Assembly: GCA_003712055.1 (NCBI GenBank)
Contig: RHLJ01000005.1
Coordinates: forward strand, 1-64,000
DNA from: Balneola sp.
GTDB taxonomy: Bacteria; Bacteroidota; Rhodothermia; Balneolales; Balneolaceae
Reading direction: 5' to 3'
DNA: 64,000 bases
In this document: positions 42,720-52,550 of the stretch, in pieces
Numbering within the stretch: the stretch's first letter is position 1
How the letters are laid out: every line of letters starts with the position of its first letter
Program-made: the position numbers and the translations under genes
Notes under the pieces: model-generated
The model's input: only the letters and a program-made list of their open reading frames with translations
Database searches by the model: none
What the model was told of the DNA's origin: nothing

Positions 42720-43181
42720 ATGAAAAAGACTATTTCTTTATTGATACTAACTGCATGCTTTTGGGGAACTGCAAACGCACAATCCCCTGAAATGGAAGTC
42801 CAAAAAGTAATCGAAACTCTCTTTGATGGGATGCGCGCGGGCGACAGCTCTATGGTAGCTTCGGCATTTACTCGAGATGCTATTATGCAAACCGTTTTTA
42901 AAAACCCTCAAGGAGAAGTGATAAAACAGGATGGAGATTTAGCTGGATTTCTAAATACCATTGCAACACCTCGCGAAGAGATATTGGACGAAAAAATTCT
43001 GGATTATCAAATCAAAATCGATGCGGATTTAGCTTCAGCCTGGACTCCATATCAGTTTTATATAGGGGATAACTTCTCTCATTGTGGTGTAAATTCTTTC
43101 CAGTTGGCAAAATTGGATGGGGAATGGAAGATTATTTTTATCGTCGATACCAGGAGAAGAGCAGGTTGCCTCGACGAATAG
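42720..43181 (+). CDS. Secreted SnoaL/NTF2-like protein
   Basis: ATG 42720 opens a signal peptide (MKKTISLLILTACFWGTANA); an upstream in-frame ATG (42675) would mask it. The 153-residue protein has the NTF2-like layout (VQKVIETLFDGMRAGDSSMV, ASAWTPYQFYIGDNFSHCGV, WKIIFIVDTRRRAGC) of nuclear-transport-factor-like proteins. The ligand or reaction is unknown. It is followed by a terminator. Confidence 0.8.
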   Translation: MKKTISLLILTACFWGTANAQSPEMEVQKVIETLFDGMRAGDSSMVASAFTRDAIMQTVFKNPQGEVIKQDGDLAGFLNTIATPREEILDEKILDYQIKIDADLASAWTPYQFYIGDNFSHCGVNSFQLAKLDGEWKIIFIVDTRRRAGCLDE

Positions 43182-43202
43182 TTGTAAACTAAAGGAAACA
43201 AA

Positions 43203-43230
43203 AAAGGCTTCAATGTTTATTGAAGCCTTT
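43203..43230. terminator. Bidirectional terminator
   Basis: AAAGGCTTCAAT (43203-43214) and ATTGAAGCCTTT (43219-43230) form a perfect 12-bp stem between convergent genes. Confidence 0.8.
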
Positions 43231-43248
43231 AAACAAACTTAGTAGAAA

Positions 43249-43425
43249 TTAACCAGCATTCTTTTGTGCTTGAATTTCAAGACGAATATCTTGAGCTAAT
43301 TTCTTAAGATCTTGAAGCCCCTTTCTAGCTCTGGTTCCAGCAGCTTTATTTCCTTTATCGTAAAATTTTTCCATTTCAGATGATACGCTTTCTACTAATG
43401 CTTGTAGTTCGCTTACTCTACTCAT
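43249..43425 (-). CDS. Histone-H1-like DNA-associated protein
   Basis: The reverse strand encodes 58 residues: MSRVSELQALVESVSSEMEK, FYDKGNKAAGTRARKGLQDL, KKLAQDIRLEIQAQKNAG. The KFYDKGNKAAGTRxRKxxQ pattern is that of the small histone-H1/Hc1-like proteins common in Bacteroidota and relatives. These are thought to bind DNA or nucleoid. It is a monocistronic gene with a terminator after it and an AT-rich 190-bp region upstream. Confidence 0.85.
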   Translation of the reverse strand: MSRVSELQALVESVSSEMEKFYDKGNKAAGTRARKGLQDLKKLAQDIRLEIQAQKNAG

Positions 43426-43613
43426 TATATAACTCCGTTTGTTTGTGTTTATATGAATTTCATAATTAGAAACTGCGATGAAGCTATTGATTCATCTAAT
43501 CTGAGTCAAATTAAAAAGCGCATTTTTAGCATAAAAAACGAAGTTTTTTTAAAAAAGAAGCACTTTTTGGGCTTGATTTCTTAAAAAATGCTCAAACTTG
43601 AGGGTAAAGAGTG

Positions 43614-44312
43614 CTAATGCTTAAGTGATTGGGAGGTAAAGCTAAAGGGGAGGAGGTCTATTGATAAATGCTCAGAAAGGCTTCCATCAGCATGATAAAG
43701 GCTGAACTTATTCATAGGTAGATGTTCAATAAGTACCTGGCGACAAGCACCACATGGACTGCTTACCTCTCCTCGTTTAGTATGAACTGCAATCCGTTCA
43801 AAGTTGGTTTTTCCTGCAGCCAAAGCCTTAGAAAGTGCCACTCGTTCCGCACATAAACCCATTGCCCAATCAGATACCTCAATATTAACTCCTTCAAAAA
43901 GAGAATTTGCTGTATATAACAAAGACGATACCGGAAAATTGGAATGTTTGGGTACAGCTTTGTCCAATAATGTCATAAGGTGATCCTTTTCAGGGATAGA
44001 AAAGGGAGCTTCAATCTCAAGATCGGAGAGTGTAGTAGGGCAGTCGGTTTTGTTAACCTCTAACCCAAACTCATTTTGCCAGAACTGAAATTGGTCAAAA
44101 GCTTCATCTGGAATAAAAAGAATTGAGGGTGTTTCTCCCTCACTTAAGCAAATACAGCATGCAGATTGTATTGCAGTGATGGTAAGTGGAAAAGAAACAT
44201 TCTCTATACGAACACCGGTAAATAGTCCACCTTTATCCCCCTGTACTACACAGGCTTTTGGATTCCCTGAATAAGGAACGTACGAACGGTCTTTTAGAAT
44301 GCTCCAAATCAT
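43614..44312 (-). CDS. cdd: Cytidine deaminase with degenerate N-terminal half
   Basis: The 232-residue protein has a C-terminal cytidine deaminase domain with zinc motifs GLCAERVALSKAL and SPCGACRQVL. The N-terminal half (SYVPYSGNPKACVVQGDKGG LFTGVRIEN, split here by a space; ITAIQSACCICLSEGE) resembles a second deaminase domain without the catalytic residues. It is similar in idea to the tandem E. coli enzyme, where the inactive domain is at the other end. It would convert cytidine and deoxycytidine to uridines. It overlaps the GH3 gene by 4 bp. Confidence 0.85.
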   Translation of the reverse strand: MIWSILKDRSYVPYSGNPKACVVQGDKGGLFTGVRIENVSFPLTITAIQSACCICLSEGETPSILFIPDEAFDQFQFWQNEFGLEVNKTDCPTTLSDLEIEAPFSIPEKDHLMTLLDKAVPKHSNFPVSSLLYTANSLFEGVNIEVSDWAMGLCAERVALSKALAAGKTNFERIAVHTKRGEVSSPCGACRQVLIEHLPMNKFSLYHADGSLSEHLSIDLLPFSFTSQSLKH

Positions 44313-47167
44313 TGAGGAGAAATAAAGGAAGAAAATGCTGCATCAGCAACTACTGCTCTGATTCTGCTTATTCGTCTTCCGTATGATCGATTTGGATAAG
44401 TTCGGTTAGTAAGTAAAATGATAGTCATATTTTTCTCACGGTCTACCCAAAAACTGGTACCTGTAAAACCAAGATGTCCAAAAGTATCAGAACTGGCGAG
44501 CTGGCCTGCTGTAGTAAACCCTTCCGGGCTTTTTCTATCGAAGCCCAGACCTCTTCCGCTTAATTCAGATTGCTTTGTAGTGAATTCGTGTATTATCTCT
44601 TTAGATAAAAAGCGTTGGTTAGCATAAACCCCATCATTGAGAAGGAGTGTGGCAAATTTAGCCAGATCGTCCACCGAGGCAAATAACCCTGCATGTCCCG
44701 CAACCCCATCTAAGAAATAGGCCCGCTCATCATGAACATTAGCCTGTACCAGCCCTCGATCAAATACAGTATCAATTTCTGTAGGTGGGATTCGGTTAAC
44801 ATACCAACGACTCACATTCCTTGGATTGAAATACGCGCCATACATTCCCATCGGGTAATAGAATTCTCTTCTCATATATCCATCAATACCCTGATCCACG
44901 ATTAGAGAGACAATTTCAGCGAGCAGTATCATCCCGAGATCGCTATACACATATTGAGTTCCGGGCATGTAAGTAAGAGGTTCATTCTTGATAGCTCGAA
45001 TTATATCTCTTCTGCTTTTCAAAGAATCTACATAAACCCGGAAAGGAGGGAGGCCGGATTGGTGTAAAAGCATATCCCGAATTGTGATTTCCCTTTTCTC
45101 ATCAGTGTCAAACTCAGGGATAAACCTCCAAACTTCATCGTCAAGTGAAAGCTTATTTTCATCAACCAGCTTCATTACTGCAGTAGATGTTGATACTATC
45201 TTGGTGATAGAGGCGAGGTCGTACACATCGGTATCTTTAACTTCTTTGAGTTTATCATAATCGTGGTAGCCGATCTCTTTCTTATAAACCATTACCCCAT
45301 CTTTAATAACAGCAGCAACAGCTCCGGGGAATACTGAATCTCGAACAGCATCAAGGAGGATGTCATCTATCTTGAAAAGCTCTTTGGATATCAAACCTAC
45401 ATCCTCAGGTTTGCCATAACGTAGTGTAGTATGATCTATATCTATTCCATCACCCAGATTATACATCTCAGGTATTTGTATGGAAAGCTTTCCCGAAATA
45501 GGACTGGCTCCGAAAAGACCTGGGGCAGTATTTCTCATTTGAAGTGAATTATTTGACCATGCCATGATATGAGCATTGGTTTCTTTCAATTCAGAAACCA
45601 GGTAAGGATTGCCAAACATAACCAATACAGATGGCTTGTTGATGCTCATTAATCGGTTGAGGAAGGATGATTGTTTGCGAGAAAGCTGGATCGACTCTTG
45701 GAAGCTTAATCCAACAAATGAGCCGATAATAATGAGATCGGTTGCTCTGGCTTCATCAAGAATTTCTTGTTCATCGTTGGCATTACTTCGGGTATCATGA
45801 ACCCTGAATGTGACATCCGGGTGATAGTCTCGAAGTGTTCTCACAAAAGCAGAACCGGTATTGCCATAGTCTTCATCTGAAATTGAAACCAATAGCACTT
45901 TCCGGTGAACGGTAGGGTCAATGGGGATGATATCGCCTTCATTCTTCAATAAGGTGATGGATTCACGCGCAATCTTGTCAGCTACTGACTGGTGATAGTT
46001 AGTGCTAATGCGGTTATCAAGGTTGTTTAGATCTACCTGATTATCCTGATCAAATAAACCATGCTCCTGTTTCCAGGCTATGATCTTTCGGTACGACTCT
46101 TCAATTCTTTTTTCCGAAATCTCATTTCGTTCTACAGCGTCTACCACTTCATTAATTGCAGTGTAGATGTCCGGACTGATGAGCATAATGTCAGCCCCTG
46201 CTTTTAATGCCTGAACAACCGCTCTTCCGGGAGAAAATTTTGAAGTAATGCCCTGCATTTCGAGTCCATCTGTAACTACAACACCATCAAAGTCGAGAGA
46301 GTCTTTGAGTATTCTTCCCAGGATAGATTCATCCAGTGTTCCGGGGAGATCAGGGTGCTCGCTGATCTGAGGAAAAGAAATATGGGCACTCATGATGCTT
46401 GGAATTCCCATATCTATAGCTGCTTTAAAGGGGATTAATTCTACAGAATCTAACCTTGTGTAGCTATGGTCAAGAACAGGGAGTGCTAGATGTGAATCAG
46501 TATCAGTATCACCATGTCCGGGAAAATGTTTTGCAGTAGATACGACCCCTTCACTATGAACACCTTGCATAAAGGCGATTCCATAATCAGAGACGATTTC
46601 AGGATCTCCCGCAAAAGACCGAACATTAATAACAGGGTTGTCAGGATTGTTATTTACATCCAGAACTGGTGCAAAAATCTGGTGCACACCCAAAGCCTTT
46701 GCTTCAATAGCGGTTATTTTACCCATCATAAAGGCATTTCGCTTATCTCCGGTTGCTGCTACTCCCATAGCCGGTGTAAATCGGGTAGTTCCCGAAATCC
46801 TCATTGCAGCTCCATATTCCATATCCTGTGTAATCCAAAGTGGGATATGACTAAGTTTTTGGAGCTTGTTGGTTAGCATTGCCTGCCCGTAAATATCACC
46901 TCTCATAAAGATAATGCCGCCAATATGCTCACGGGTTACAAGGTCTGAGAGTTCTTTAAATCGATGACTGTCATGATTAAGAAAGCGTCCTTCAACAGGA
47001 ACAAAAAAGAGTTGTCCTATTTTTTCTCTTAAGCTCGCATTTGCTACCAGCGAGTCAATAAAAGAATCCTCAGAAGAGGAGAGTGTTGTTACTCTGTCAT
47101 TTGGGTTAGATGCGGTAAGTAATACAGTAAGCCCCATTAAGAAGCCAAGAAAACCTATTTTTTTCAT
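44309..47167 (-). CDS. GH3 beta-N-acetylhexosaminidase fused to beta-lactamase-like serine hydrolase
   Basis: The 952-residue protein has a signal peptide, then a GH3/NagZ-like domain (IPLWITQDMEYGAAMRISGT; catalytic dyad region KHFPGHGDTDTDSHLALP; nucleophile Asp in VVVTDGLEMQGI). A linking GH3-C-like region (400-580) follows, then a serine hydrolase domain with SxxK (ASITKIVS) and YxN-like YSD (QYVYSDLGMILL). This fusion is well known in Bacteroidota and relatives. It probably trims cell-wall glycan and peptide fragments in periplasm or outside. It is co-transcribed with cdd. Confidence 0.92.
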   Translation of the reverse strand: MKKIGFLGFLMGLTVLLTASNPNDRVTTLSSSEDSFIDSLVANASLREKIGQLFFVPVEGRFLNHDSHRFKELSDLVTREHIGGIIFMRGDIYGQAMLTNKLQKLSHIPLWITQDMEYGAAMRISGTTRFTPAMGVAATGDKRNAFMMGKITAIEAKALGVHQIFAPVLDVNNNPDNPVINVRSFAGDPEIVSDYGIAFMQGVHSEGVVSTAKHFPGHGDTDTDSHLALPVLDHSYTRLDSVELIPFKAAIDMGIPSIMSAHISFPQISEHPDLPGTLDESILGRILKDSLDFDGVVVTDGLEMQGITSKFSPGRAVVQALKAGADIMLISPDIYTAINEVVDAVERNEISEKRIEESYRKIIAWKQEHGLFDQDNQVDLNNLDNRISTNYHQSVADKIARESITLLKNEGDIIPIDPTVHRKVLLVSISDEDYGNTGSAFVRTLRDYHPDVTFRVHDTRSNANDEQEILDEARATDLIIIGSFVGLSFQESIQLSRKQSSFLNRLMSINKPSVLVMFGNPYLVSELKETNAHIMAWSNNSLQMRNTAPGLFGASPISGKLSIQIPEMYNLGDGIDIDHTTLRYGKPEDVGLISKELFKIDDILLDAVRDSVFPGAVAAVIKDGVMVYKKEIGYHDYDKLKEVKDTDVYDLASITKIVSTSTAVMKLVDENKLSLDDEVWRFIPEFDTDEKREITIRDMLLHQSGLPPFRVYVDSLKSRRDIIRAIKNEPLTYMPGTQYVYSDLGMILLAEIVSLIVDQGIDGYMRREFYYPMGMYGAYFNPRNVSRWYVNRIPPTEIDTVFDRGLVQANVHDERAYFLDGVAGHAGLFASVDDLAKFATLLLNDGVYANQRFLSKEIIHEFTTKQSELSGRGLGFDRKSPEGFTTAGQLASSDTFGHLGFTGTSFWVDREKNMTIILLTNRTYPNRSYGRRISRIRAVVADAAFSSFISPQ

Positions 47168-47299
47168 GTAAGAAGTCTGTACGATAAAGAATGCCTGCGA
47201 GAATGTACATTCTCAAACTAAACCAACCAATCAATATTGGTTAAAAGTTCAAAAAAAATAGAGAAAAGCGGGAGTTGGTGATTGGTTATCAACCATTAA

Positions 47300-48415
47300 C
47301 TAAAGTTGTTTAGCGATGGTCTTACCTTTCGGAGCTCCTTCTCTAATCGCTAGTTGTCCACAACCTGCATCAATATCGTCTCCCCGGCTTCTTCGAACAG
47401 TAGCTCTCACATCATTCCTGATCAAGGCCTTTAAGAAATTATCTAAGCGTTCTTCTCGTGCCCTTTTCAATTCAACACCAGCCACGTTATTGTACATGAT
47501 TATGTTAACCTTACTAGGAGCCCATTTAACAATTCTTGCAAGATTTCGAGCGTCTTCTTTCGTGTCATTAAAGCCATCGAAAAGAAGATATTCATAGGTT
47601 ATAGGTCGCTCTGTTTTTCTGTAATAGTATCGTACGGCTTCTTCCAGGGCTTCCAGGTCCATAGAATTATTGATGGGCATAATCTTATCTCTTTTCTCGT
47701 CACTTGGAGCGTGTAAAGAAATAGCCAGATAAAAAGGCTCAGCATCGTCAGCCAGTTTTTTTATCTGTTTGGTAAGCCCTACGGTTGAAACCGTGATTCT
47801 TTTAGGAGATAATTCAATACTGAGCGGATCGGAAATTATGCTCGCTGAATCTACTACTGCCTTGTAATTATGAAGCGGTTCTCCCATCCCCATATACACG
47901 ATGTTGGTGATCTTTTTACCAAAGCGGTCTTCCGAAATAGTGTTGATATACTGTACCTGGTCAACGATTTCTCCATGTGAGAGATTTCGAAATAAGCCCA
48001 TTTTCCCGGTTGCACAAAAAGAGCATCCAAATACACATCCAACCTGTGAAGACACACAAACCGTTAAGCGTTTAGCAACACCATCAGGGTAAAAATCAGG
48101 AATCAGGACTGCTTCTACTTTATAATCTTTGTCTTCATCATTCAGTTTAAACAGAAACTTAATAGTGCCGTCTTTGGATTCTTGCTGATTGGAAACCTGA
48201 ATTCTATTTATAGATGCGACTTCTTCCAGCTTTGCTCTAAGCTCTTTAGAAAGGTTAGTCATTTCCTCGAAAGAGGAAGCACCCTTTTGGTAAAGCCACT
48301 GGAAGATTTGATTCGCTCTGAACCTGGGCAGACCTAAGCCTTCACAAAATTCCAGGAGCTGAGATTTAGTGAGGGATTTTATATCAGTTTTTGCAGAAGT
48401 AGAAATGTTGCTCAT
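47300..48415 (-). CDS. rlmN: 23S rRNA (adenine-2503-C2)-methyltransferase RlmN
   Basis: The 371-residue radical-SAM enzyme has the CxxxCxxC motif in VGCVFGCSFCATGKMG and typical RlmN blocks (QIFQWLYQKGASSFEEMTNL, NIVYMGMGEPLHNYKAVVDS, ISLHAPSDEKRDKIMPIN, VEYxx-like YEYLLFDGFNDTKEDA, CGQL near the end). It methylates A2503 of 23S rRNA and A37 of some tRNAs. The first gene of a minus-strand group, 132 bp before the GH3 fusion. Confidence 0.96.
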   Translation of the reverse strand: MSNISTSAKTDIKSLTKSQLLEFCEGLGLPRFRANQIFQWLYQKGASSFEEMTNLSKELRAKLEEVASINRIQVSNQQESKDGTIKFLFKLNDEDKDYKVEAVLIPDFYPDGVAKRLTVCVSSQVGCVFGCSFCATGKMGLFRNLSHGEIVDQVQYINTISEDRFGKKITNIVYMGMGEPLHNYKAVVDSASIISDPLSIELSPKRITVSTVGLTKQIKKLADDAEPFYLAISLHAPSDEKRDKIMPINNSMDLEALEEAVRYYYRKTERPITYEYLLFDGFNDTKEDARNLARIVKWAPSKVNIIMYNNVAGVELKRAREERLDNFLKALIRNDVRATVRRSRGDDIDAGCGQLAIREGAPKGKTIAKQL

Positions 48416-48456
48416 ATTGCATCAAAGATACAGATATGAGCAACTAAGAGCATGAA

Positions 48457-49089
48457 TTACTTGAACGCGTTAGCGGCTGCTAACAGAATATCGCCGTTTA
48501 TTCGCTCACGGTGATCAGGGTTAACATATTGGAATTTAACTGTTCCTTCAGTGTCGATAAGAAAAACAGCTGGAGCAGGTAAAATATGGTGATCGTATCC
48601 TGAATCCTTTTCTAGGTCTATTCCATATGCTTTGTAGCGCTCCACGGTTTGAGAATCGAGGGTATAAGCAACTCCAAAACCTTTTAGAGCGTCTGCAGGA
48701 CTATCAGAAAGAAGGGTATAAGTTAGCTCGACATCTGTAAGAGTCTTTTTTAGAGCCTCTGGTCTGTCCACACTAATAGCTAGGATTTGGTATCCCATTT
48801 CAACAATTTCTTCTTCGATTTGCTGAAGCTCACCCATATGCCGGGTGCAATATGGACACCAACCGCCTCTGTAAAACACGATCATGGTTGGTTGCTGTGC
48901 TGCTAGTTCTCTGAGATTTACATCTTCGCCATCAATATTTTTAAGCGATACATCAGGAATAGTAGAATTGATAAGGATGGGGTTCACTTTTGTAGGAGAA
49001 TCCGGAATGGTTTGAGCAATACTACTGGAACTCAATAAAAGCGAAAGGATAGTTAGTAAAAGTAATTGGCTAGGTAATTTTATTTTCAT
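48457..49089 (-). CDS. Exported peroxiredoxin-like (AhpC/TSA) protein
   Basis: The 210-residue protein has a signal peptide (MKIKLPSQLLLLTILSLLLS) and a thioredoxin-like fold with VFYRGGWCPYCTRHMGELQQ (CxxC) and HHILPAPAVFLIDTEGTVKF. It belongs to the AhpC/TSA group often called peroxiredoxin-like and probably reduces peroxides or disulfides in the periplasm. It stands alone between rlmN and the SRPBCC gene. Confidence 0.88.
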   Translation of the reverse strand: MKIKLPSQLLLLTILSLLLSSSSIAQTIPDSPTKVNPILINSTIPDVSLKNIDGEDVNLRELAAQQPTMIVFYRGGWCPYCTRHMGELQQIEEEIVEMGYQILAISVDRPEALKKTLTDVELTYTLLSDSPADALKGFGVAYTLDSQTVERYKAYGIDLEKDSGYDHHILPAPAVFLIDTEGTVKFQYVNPDHRERINGDILLAAANAFK

Positions 49090-49226
49090 TGCCTAAAAGA
49101 GTTTATTGATTAATAATAAGTTGCCAAGTTAACCAATACTTAGCTTTACTTCGCTCTCAGAAGGCAAATGTGATAAAAATGTTAGAATTGAGCCGAGGTA
49201 TATCGACTCAACCTAACTTCATTTGA

Positions 49227-49652
49227 TTAAGCTGCCGCAGCCAGTCGCTCAAGGATTGCAGTCCACCCGTTGGTATGATTGGTCTGCATTTGTTCATTGG
49301 GCATGAAATCATGTACTAATTTTACTTCCGTACCACCATCTACCGAATTAAGGGTAATGGTAACCAGTGTATCTTCTACGGCTTGTGAATTCCACGTGAA
49401 CACAATTTTCTCATTCTCAATTACTTCTTTGTATTCACCGGTATGAGTGTAGGTCTCCTCATCACCAATCATATCAATTTTGAAGCTTCCACCGGTTTTA
49501 ACATCTGCATCAACAGAAGCACTCCAGCCATCTGGCCCGGCGTAAAACCACTTCTCCATAATATTATTGTCGATTAGTGCTTTAAAAATTGCTGGTTTGT
49601 CCGCATTAATCACTTTTGATACTTCAATGGCATGGTCGTTTGGTCGGCTCAT
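49227..49652 (-). CDS. SRPBCC (AHSA1-like) domain protein
   Basis: The 141-residue protein has VSKVINADKPAIFKALIDNN, EKWFYAGPDGW and TGEYKEVIENEKIVFTWNS, the pattern of small AHSA1/START-like domains. The natural ligand is unknown. It begins 2 bp after the ArsR regulator stop, a common pair in which the regulator controls the SRPBCC gene. Confidence 0.9.
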   Translation of the reverse strand: MSRPNDHAIEVSKVINADKPAIFKALIDNNIMEKWFYAGPDGWSASVDADVKTGGSFKIDMIGDEETYTHTGEYKEVIENEKIVFTWNSQAVEDTLVTITLNSVDGGTEVKLVHDFMPNEQMQTNHTNGWTAILERLAAAA

Positions 49653-49654
49653 AA

Positions 49655-49969
49655 TTATTCCTTTTTTGATTGTTCAATAAATTGTTGGAGCTCAGTCAAA
49701 CGTGTATCCCAGAATCGTTTATACTCTTTTATCAATGACTCTACTTCATCAAGAGGAGAGACATTCATACTACAGGTGATTGTTCTACCCTTTTTCTTTT
49801 TAGTTATGAGGTTTGCTTTCTCCAGTACCTTTAGATGTTTTGAGACGGCAGCTAATGACATATCATAGGGCTCTGCTATTTCATTTACCGTTCTCTCTTT
49901 TTCTGCAAGAGACATTAAAATAGAGCGACGGGTGGAATCGGATAAAGCGTATAGTGTTGAATCAAGCAT
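49655..49969 (-). CDS. ArsR-family transcriptional regulator
   Basis: The start at 49969 (MLDSTLYALSDSTRRSILMS) was chosen. A longer frame to 50023 would read through the palindromes that look like its operator. The 104-residue protein has a winged HTH (LAEKERTVNEIAEPYDMSLA AVSKHLKVLEKANLITKKKK, split here by a space). The group that accompanies SRPBCC proteins lacks metal cysteines, and so does this protein. It likely represses its own operon. Confidence 0.9.
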   Translation of the reverse strand: MLDSTLYALSDSTRRSILMSLAEKERTVNEIAEPYDMSLAAVSKHLKVLEKANLITKKKKGRTITCSMNVSPLDEVESLIKEYKRFWDTRLTELQQFIEQSKKE

Positions 49970-49972
49970 AAC

Positions 49973-50033
49973 ATTTAACTGATTGGTTAAATATAAAGGA
50001 TAGATGCAGAGATATTCAACCAACTGGTTAAAT
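49973..50033. promoter_or_regulatory. Two candidate ArsR operator boxes
   Basis: ATTTAACTGATTGGTTAAAT (49973-49992) and TCAACCAACTGGTTAAAT (50016-50033) share an AAC-N5-GGTTAAAT core, 24 bp apart, directly upstream of the regulator start. Confidence 0.55.
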
Positions 50034-50061
50034 ACTTTTCTTAGTATAGAATGTAAAGGTT

Positions 50062-51363
50062 TTAGAGCCTGGGATTAATCACATTATTGTAGATTGACCC
50101 AAACGTAAACTCGATGCCAACGCTGCCACCAAAGCTGTAGGAAGTAGCCTGGTTTCGAAGATTTAATAAGACTTCTTCCTCGGTAGATCCTCCCGCAGGT
50201 AGAGATAATTGATCGTTTATAAATGAATATCTTCCGGAGAAGAAGACATTCAAACCTCGAAAAATTCTCATATCTATCCGTGCATCAAATCGGATATTAT
50301 TTTTTGATAAATCATGGGTGTATGCTTCTGTACGAATGCTACCTTCAACACCTCCCCAGGGCTGGGTAAACTCAGAATCGATTCTAAACTCGTGCTGAAG
50401 CAGAAGTTCTTCATCTTTTCCAAAAATTGTGGTTTCTGTATAGTCGAGAGAGGCTATTGTAAACCCATACCGAACGAGTATTTGTCGGCGTGTAAATTCA
50501 TCATAAGGGAATAGACTAAATTCTACTGCTGGTGCAAATGATAGTCTAAGGTCGATATTATCTTGTGTTGAAGTTCTTGCAGTAGTCCAAAAACCTGCTG
50601 ACCAATGATCACCAAAACTTTTCACAAGTTGGGTGAAGAAAAACTGACTTTCATTAATGAATAAGTCTTTTGTATCAACTTCTACTCTCACACTATCTCC
50701 GGACATTTCGTCCACTACGGTTACGCTATCTTCTCCAAATACAGTTCTTCGGTTGGTGTTGTATCGGTAACCGGATTCAAATTTCCATTCTTCCGTTATT
50801 CTATCTGCAGAGACATAGGTGTTAATATTGATCCTGTTTTGTGATTCTTCTCCACTGAAATTTGTGCTGCCACCAATTTCAAATAACCATTTATTCCAGG
50901 GATCGTTTTCTGGTGCTTGGGTAGGTTCAATTGTAACAGAGTTATCAAAGTTTAAATCTAATTGGTTAATGATATCTGTATTGAACAGGTAACCGACTAG
51001 TCCAAGCTTAATGTGGCTCACTAACTTATTTCGACGCTCTTCCTGGGTATCCGACTCGGGTGAAATGATCTTCATAGTCTCATCATCACCTTCAAAGTTT
51101 TTCTGCCCGATGAATTCAATAGTATACTCAACCCCACCGCTACCCGTTCGTTGGTTCACGATGAAAATATGTACATCAGCATCTTCCTGGTCGCGAACAA
51201 AGTTTACAAATTCGATCTCTGTTTGAATGAAACTCTCACTACATCCCCGGCAATCAATGAATGCATAAATGGTTTCTTTGTTTGTTTGGGAATATGTGCT
51301 TTGAGTAAAGGCTAAAATGAATAAAGCACAGAGTGCGGCTAATGGTAATGATTTACGTTGCAA
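50062..51363 (-). CDS. Outer-membrane beta-barrel hypothetical protein
   Basis: The 433-residue protein has a signal peptide (MQRKSLPLAALCALFILAFT). An N-terminal domain (YAFIDCRGCSESFIQTEIEF, ADVHIFIVNQRTGSGGVEYT) follows, then about 270 residues of alternating amphipathic strands ending in VGIEFTFGSIYNNVINPRL, typical of an outer-membrane barrel. The CRGCxxSF segment is conserved-looking but its role is unknown. It is a single gene. Confidence 0.75.
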   Translation of the reverse strand: MQRKSLPLAALCALFILAFTQSTYSQTNKETIYAFIDCRGCSESFIQTEIEFVNFVRDQEDADVHIFIVNQRTGSGGVEYTIEFIGQKNFEGDDETMKIISPESDTQEERRNKLVSHIKLGLVGYLFNTDIINQLDLNFDNSVTIEPTQAPENDPWNKWLFEIGGSTNFSGEESQNRININTYVSADRITEEWKFESGYRYNTNRRTVFGEDSVTVVDEMSGDSVRVEVDTKDLFINESQFFFTQLVKSFGDHWSAGFWTTARTSTQDNIDLRLSFAPAVEFSLFPYDEFTRRQILVRYGFTIASLDYTETTIFGKDEELLLQHEFRIDSEFTQPWGGVEGSIRTEAYTHDLSKNNIRFDARIDMRIFRGLNVFFSGRYSFINDQLSLPAGGSTEEEVLLNLRNQATSYSFGGSVGIEFTFGSIYNNVINPRL

Positions 51364-51450
51364 GACTATAGATGACCAATTAATAGTTAGGAACAGAACT
51401 AAAAATTAGCCTTTTTCGATTAGTCAGCTTGTAAAAAGATATTCAATGAT

Positions 51451-52209
51451 TTAGAGTAGCATTTGGAAGGCAGTCATACCCATAATGGCCATTGTTATCC
51501 AGAAGCCAATTTTATGAGGTTCACATTTCTGTAGAGCTTCAGGAATCAATTCAGCGAAAACCATCCAGATCATAGCCCCGGCTGCAAGTCCGAGTCCAAA
51601 AGGAAGGTATTCTCTAAATGCTTCCACAAAAAGGAAAGCCGGGATAGCCATAATTGGCTGAGGTAAGCTGGAAAAAATACTCCATCCTACAGCTTTTAAC
51701 GGAGAGGTACCTTTTGGAACCATAACAAGACTGATTGCAAGGCCTTCCGGGATATTATGAACAGCAATAGCAATAGCTATAAAAATTCCGAACTCTAGAG
51801 TATTGGCAAAGGAAACTCCGACACTTACCCCTTCAGCGAAAGAGTGAACGGTCATTATCCCCAAAAAGAGTAGCATTTTCTTACTTCCGGCGCCCATTAG
51901 GTTTGCCATATCTACTTCAAAATGTTTGTTCATCCATTTATCGGCGCCAATGACGAGAAAGATACCTGCAAGCATTCCTGTCAGGGTCATCCAGTCATTT
52001 TCCTGAAACCCTTCAAAAATGAGGCTGTAACTTGCAGATAGCATCAACCCAGCGGCTACAGCATTGGCTTTTCCAAGGAAGGAATCTGAGATATTCTTAA
52101 TGAAAAAGAAGGGTATGGCACCCAGACCGGTTGCAATGGCTGTGGCAAGCGAATAGATGAATACCTTAAATACGAGTGAGTCTAGAAATTCCATGAGATA
52201 GTATCCCAT
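51451..52209 (-). CDS. ZIP-family metal transporter
   Basis: The 252-residue membrane protein has the ZIP signature HNIPEGLAISLVMVPKGTSP in the central helix, HSFAEGVSVGVSF in the preceding one, and about eight membrane segments. It would import zinc or other divalent metals. Met6 (52194) is an alternative start. It is a single gene. Confidence 0.92.
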   Translation of the reverse strand: MGYYLMEFLDSLVFKVFIYSLATAIATGLGAIPFFFIKNISDSFLGKANAVAAGLMLSASYSLIFEGFQENDWMTLTGMLAGIFLVIGADKWMNKHFEVDMANLMGAGSKKMLLFLGIMTVHSFAEGVSVGVSFANTLEFGIFIAIAIAVHNIPEGLAISLVMVPKGTSPLKAVGWSIFSSLPQPIMAIPAFLFVEAFREYLPFGLGLAAGAMIWMVFAELIPEALQKCEPHKIGFWITMAIMGMTAFQMLL

Positions 52210-52550
52210 GAATATAGGGGAGTGCAGCGGTAGTTACTATGAGAGCCATGTATTTAGAATCGTATTAAATAGACATAGCCTGTTCGGCAGGAATGTTTAA
52301 GCATTACCAGGTCATTCCGCATCTGCTCGTCATGCCGAACTTGTTTCGGCATCTTTGTGAAGCCTATAAAGACAATTATTGACTGGATAATTAGTCAACG
52401 TCCTACCATAAGATCCTGAAACAAGTTCAGGATGACCTCAAAACTTGTTTGGGGTACTAGATGGTACCATTATAAAAGAAAATTCCTAACCAAAATTATG
52501 CAGCCAAATACCTATACTTGGACACACTCTAAATCTCCAAAATAAACGCT
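52210..52550. other. Non-coding stretch with intergenic repeats
   Basis: No gene was recognised. It has an imperfect palindrome GTCATGCCGAACTTGTTTCG ... GATGCC near 52330-52355, and TCCTGAAACAAGTTCAGGA (52413-52431), a perfect hairpin with tails GATGACCTC, of the same family as those at 39379 and 63236. Confidence 0.5.
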
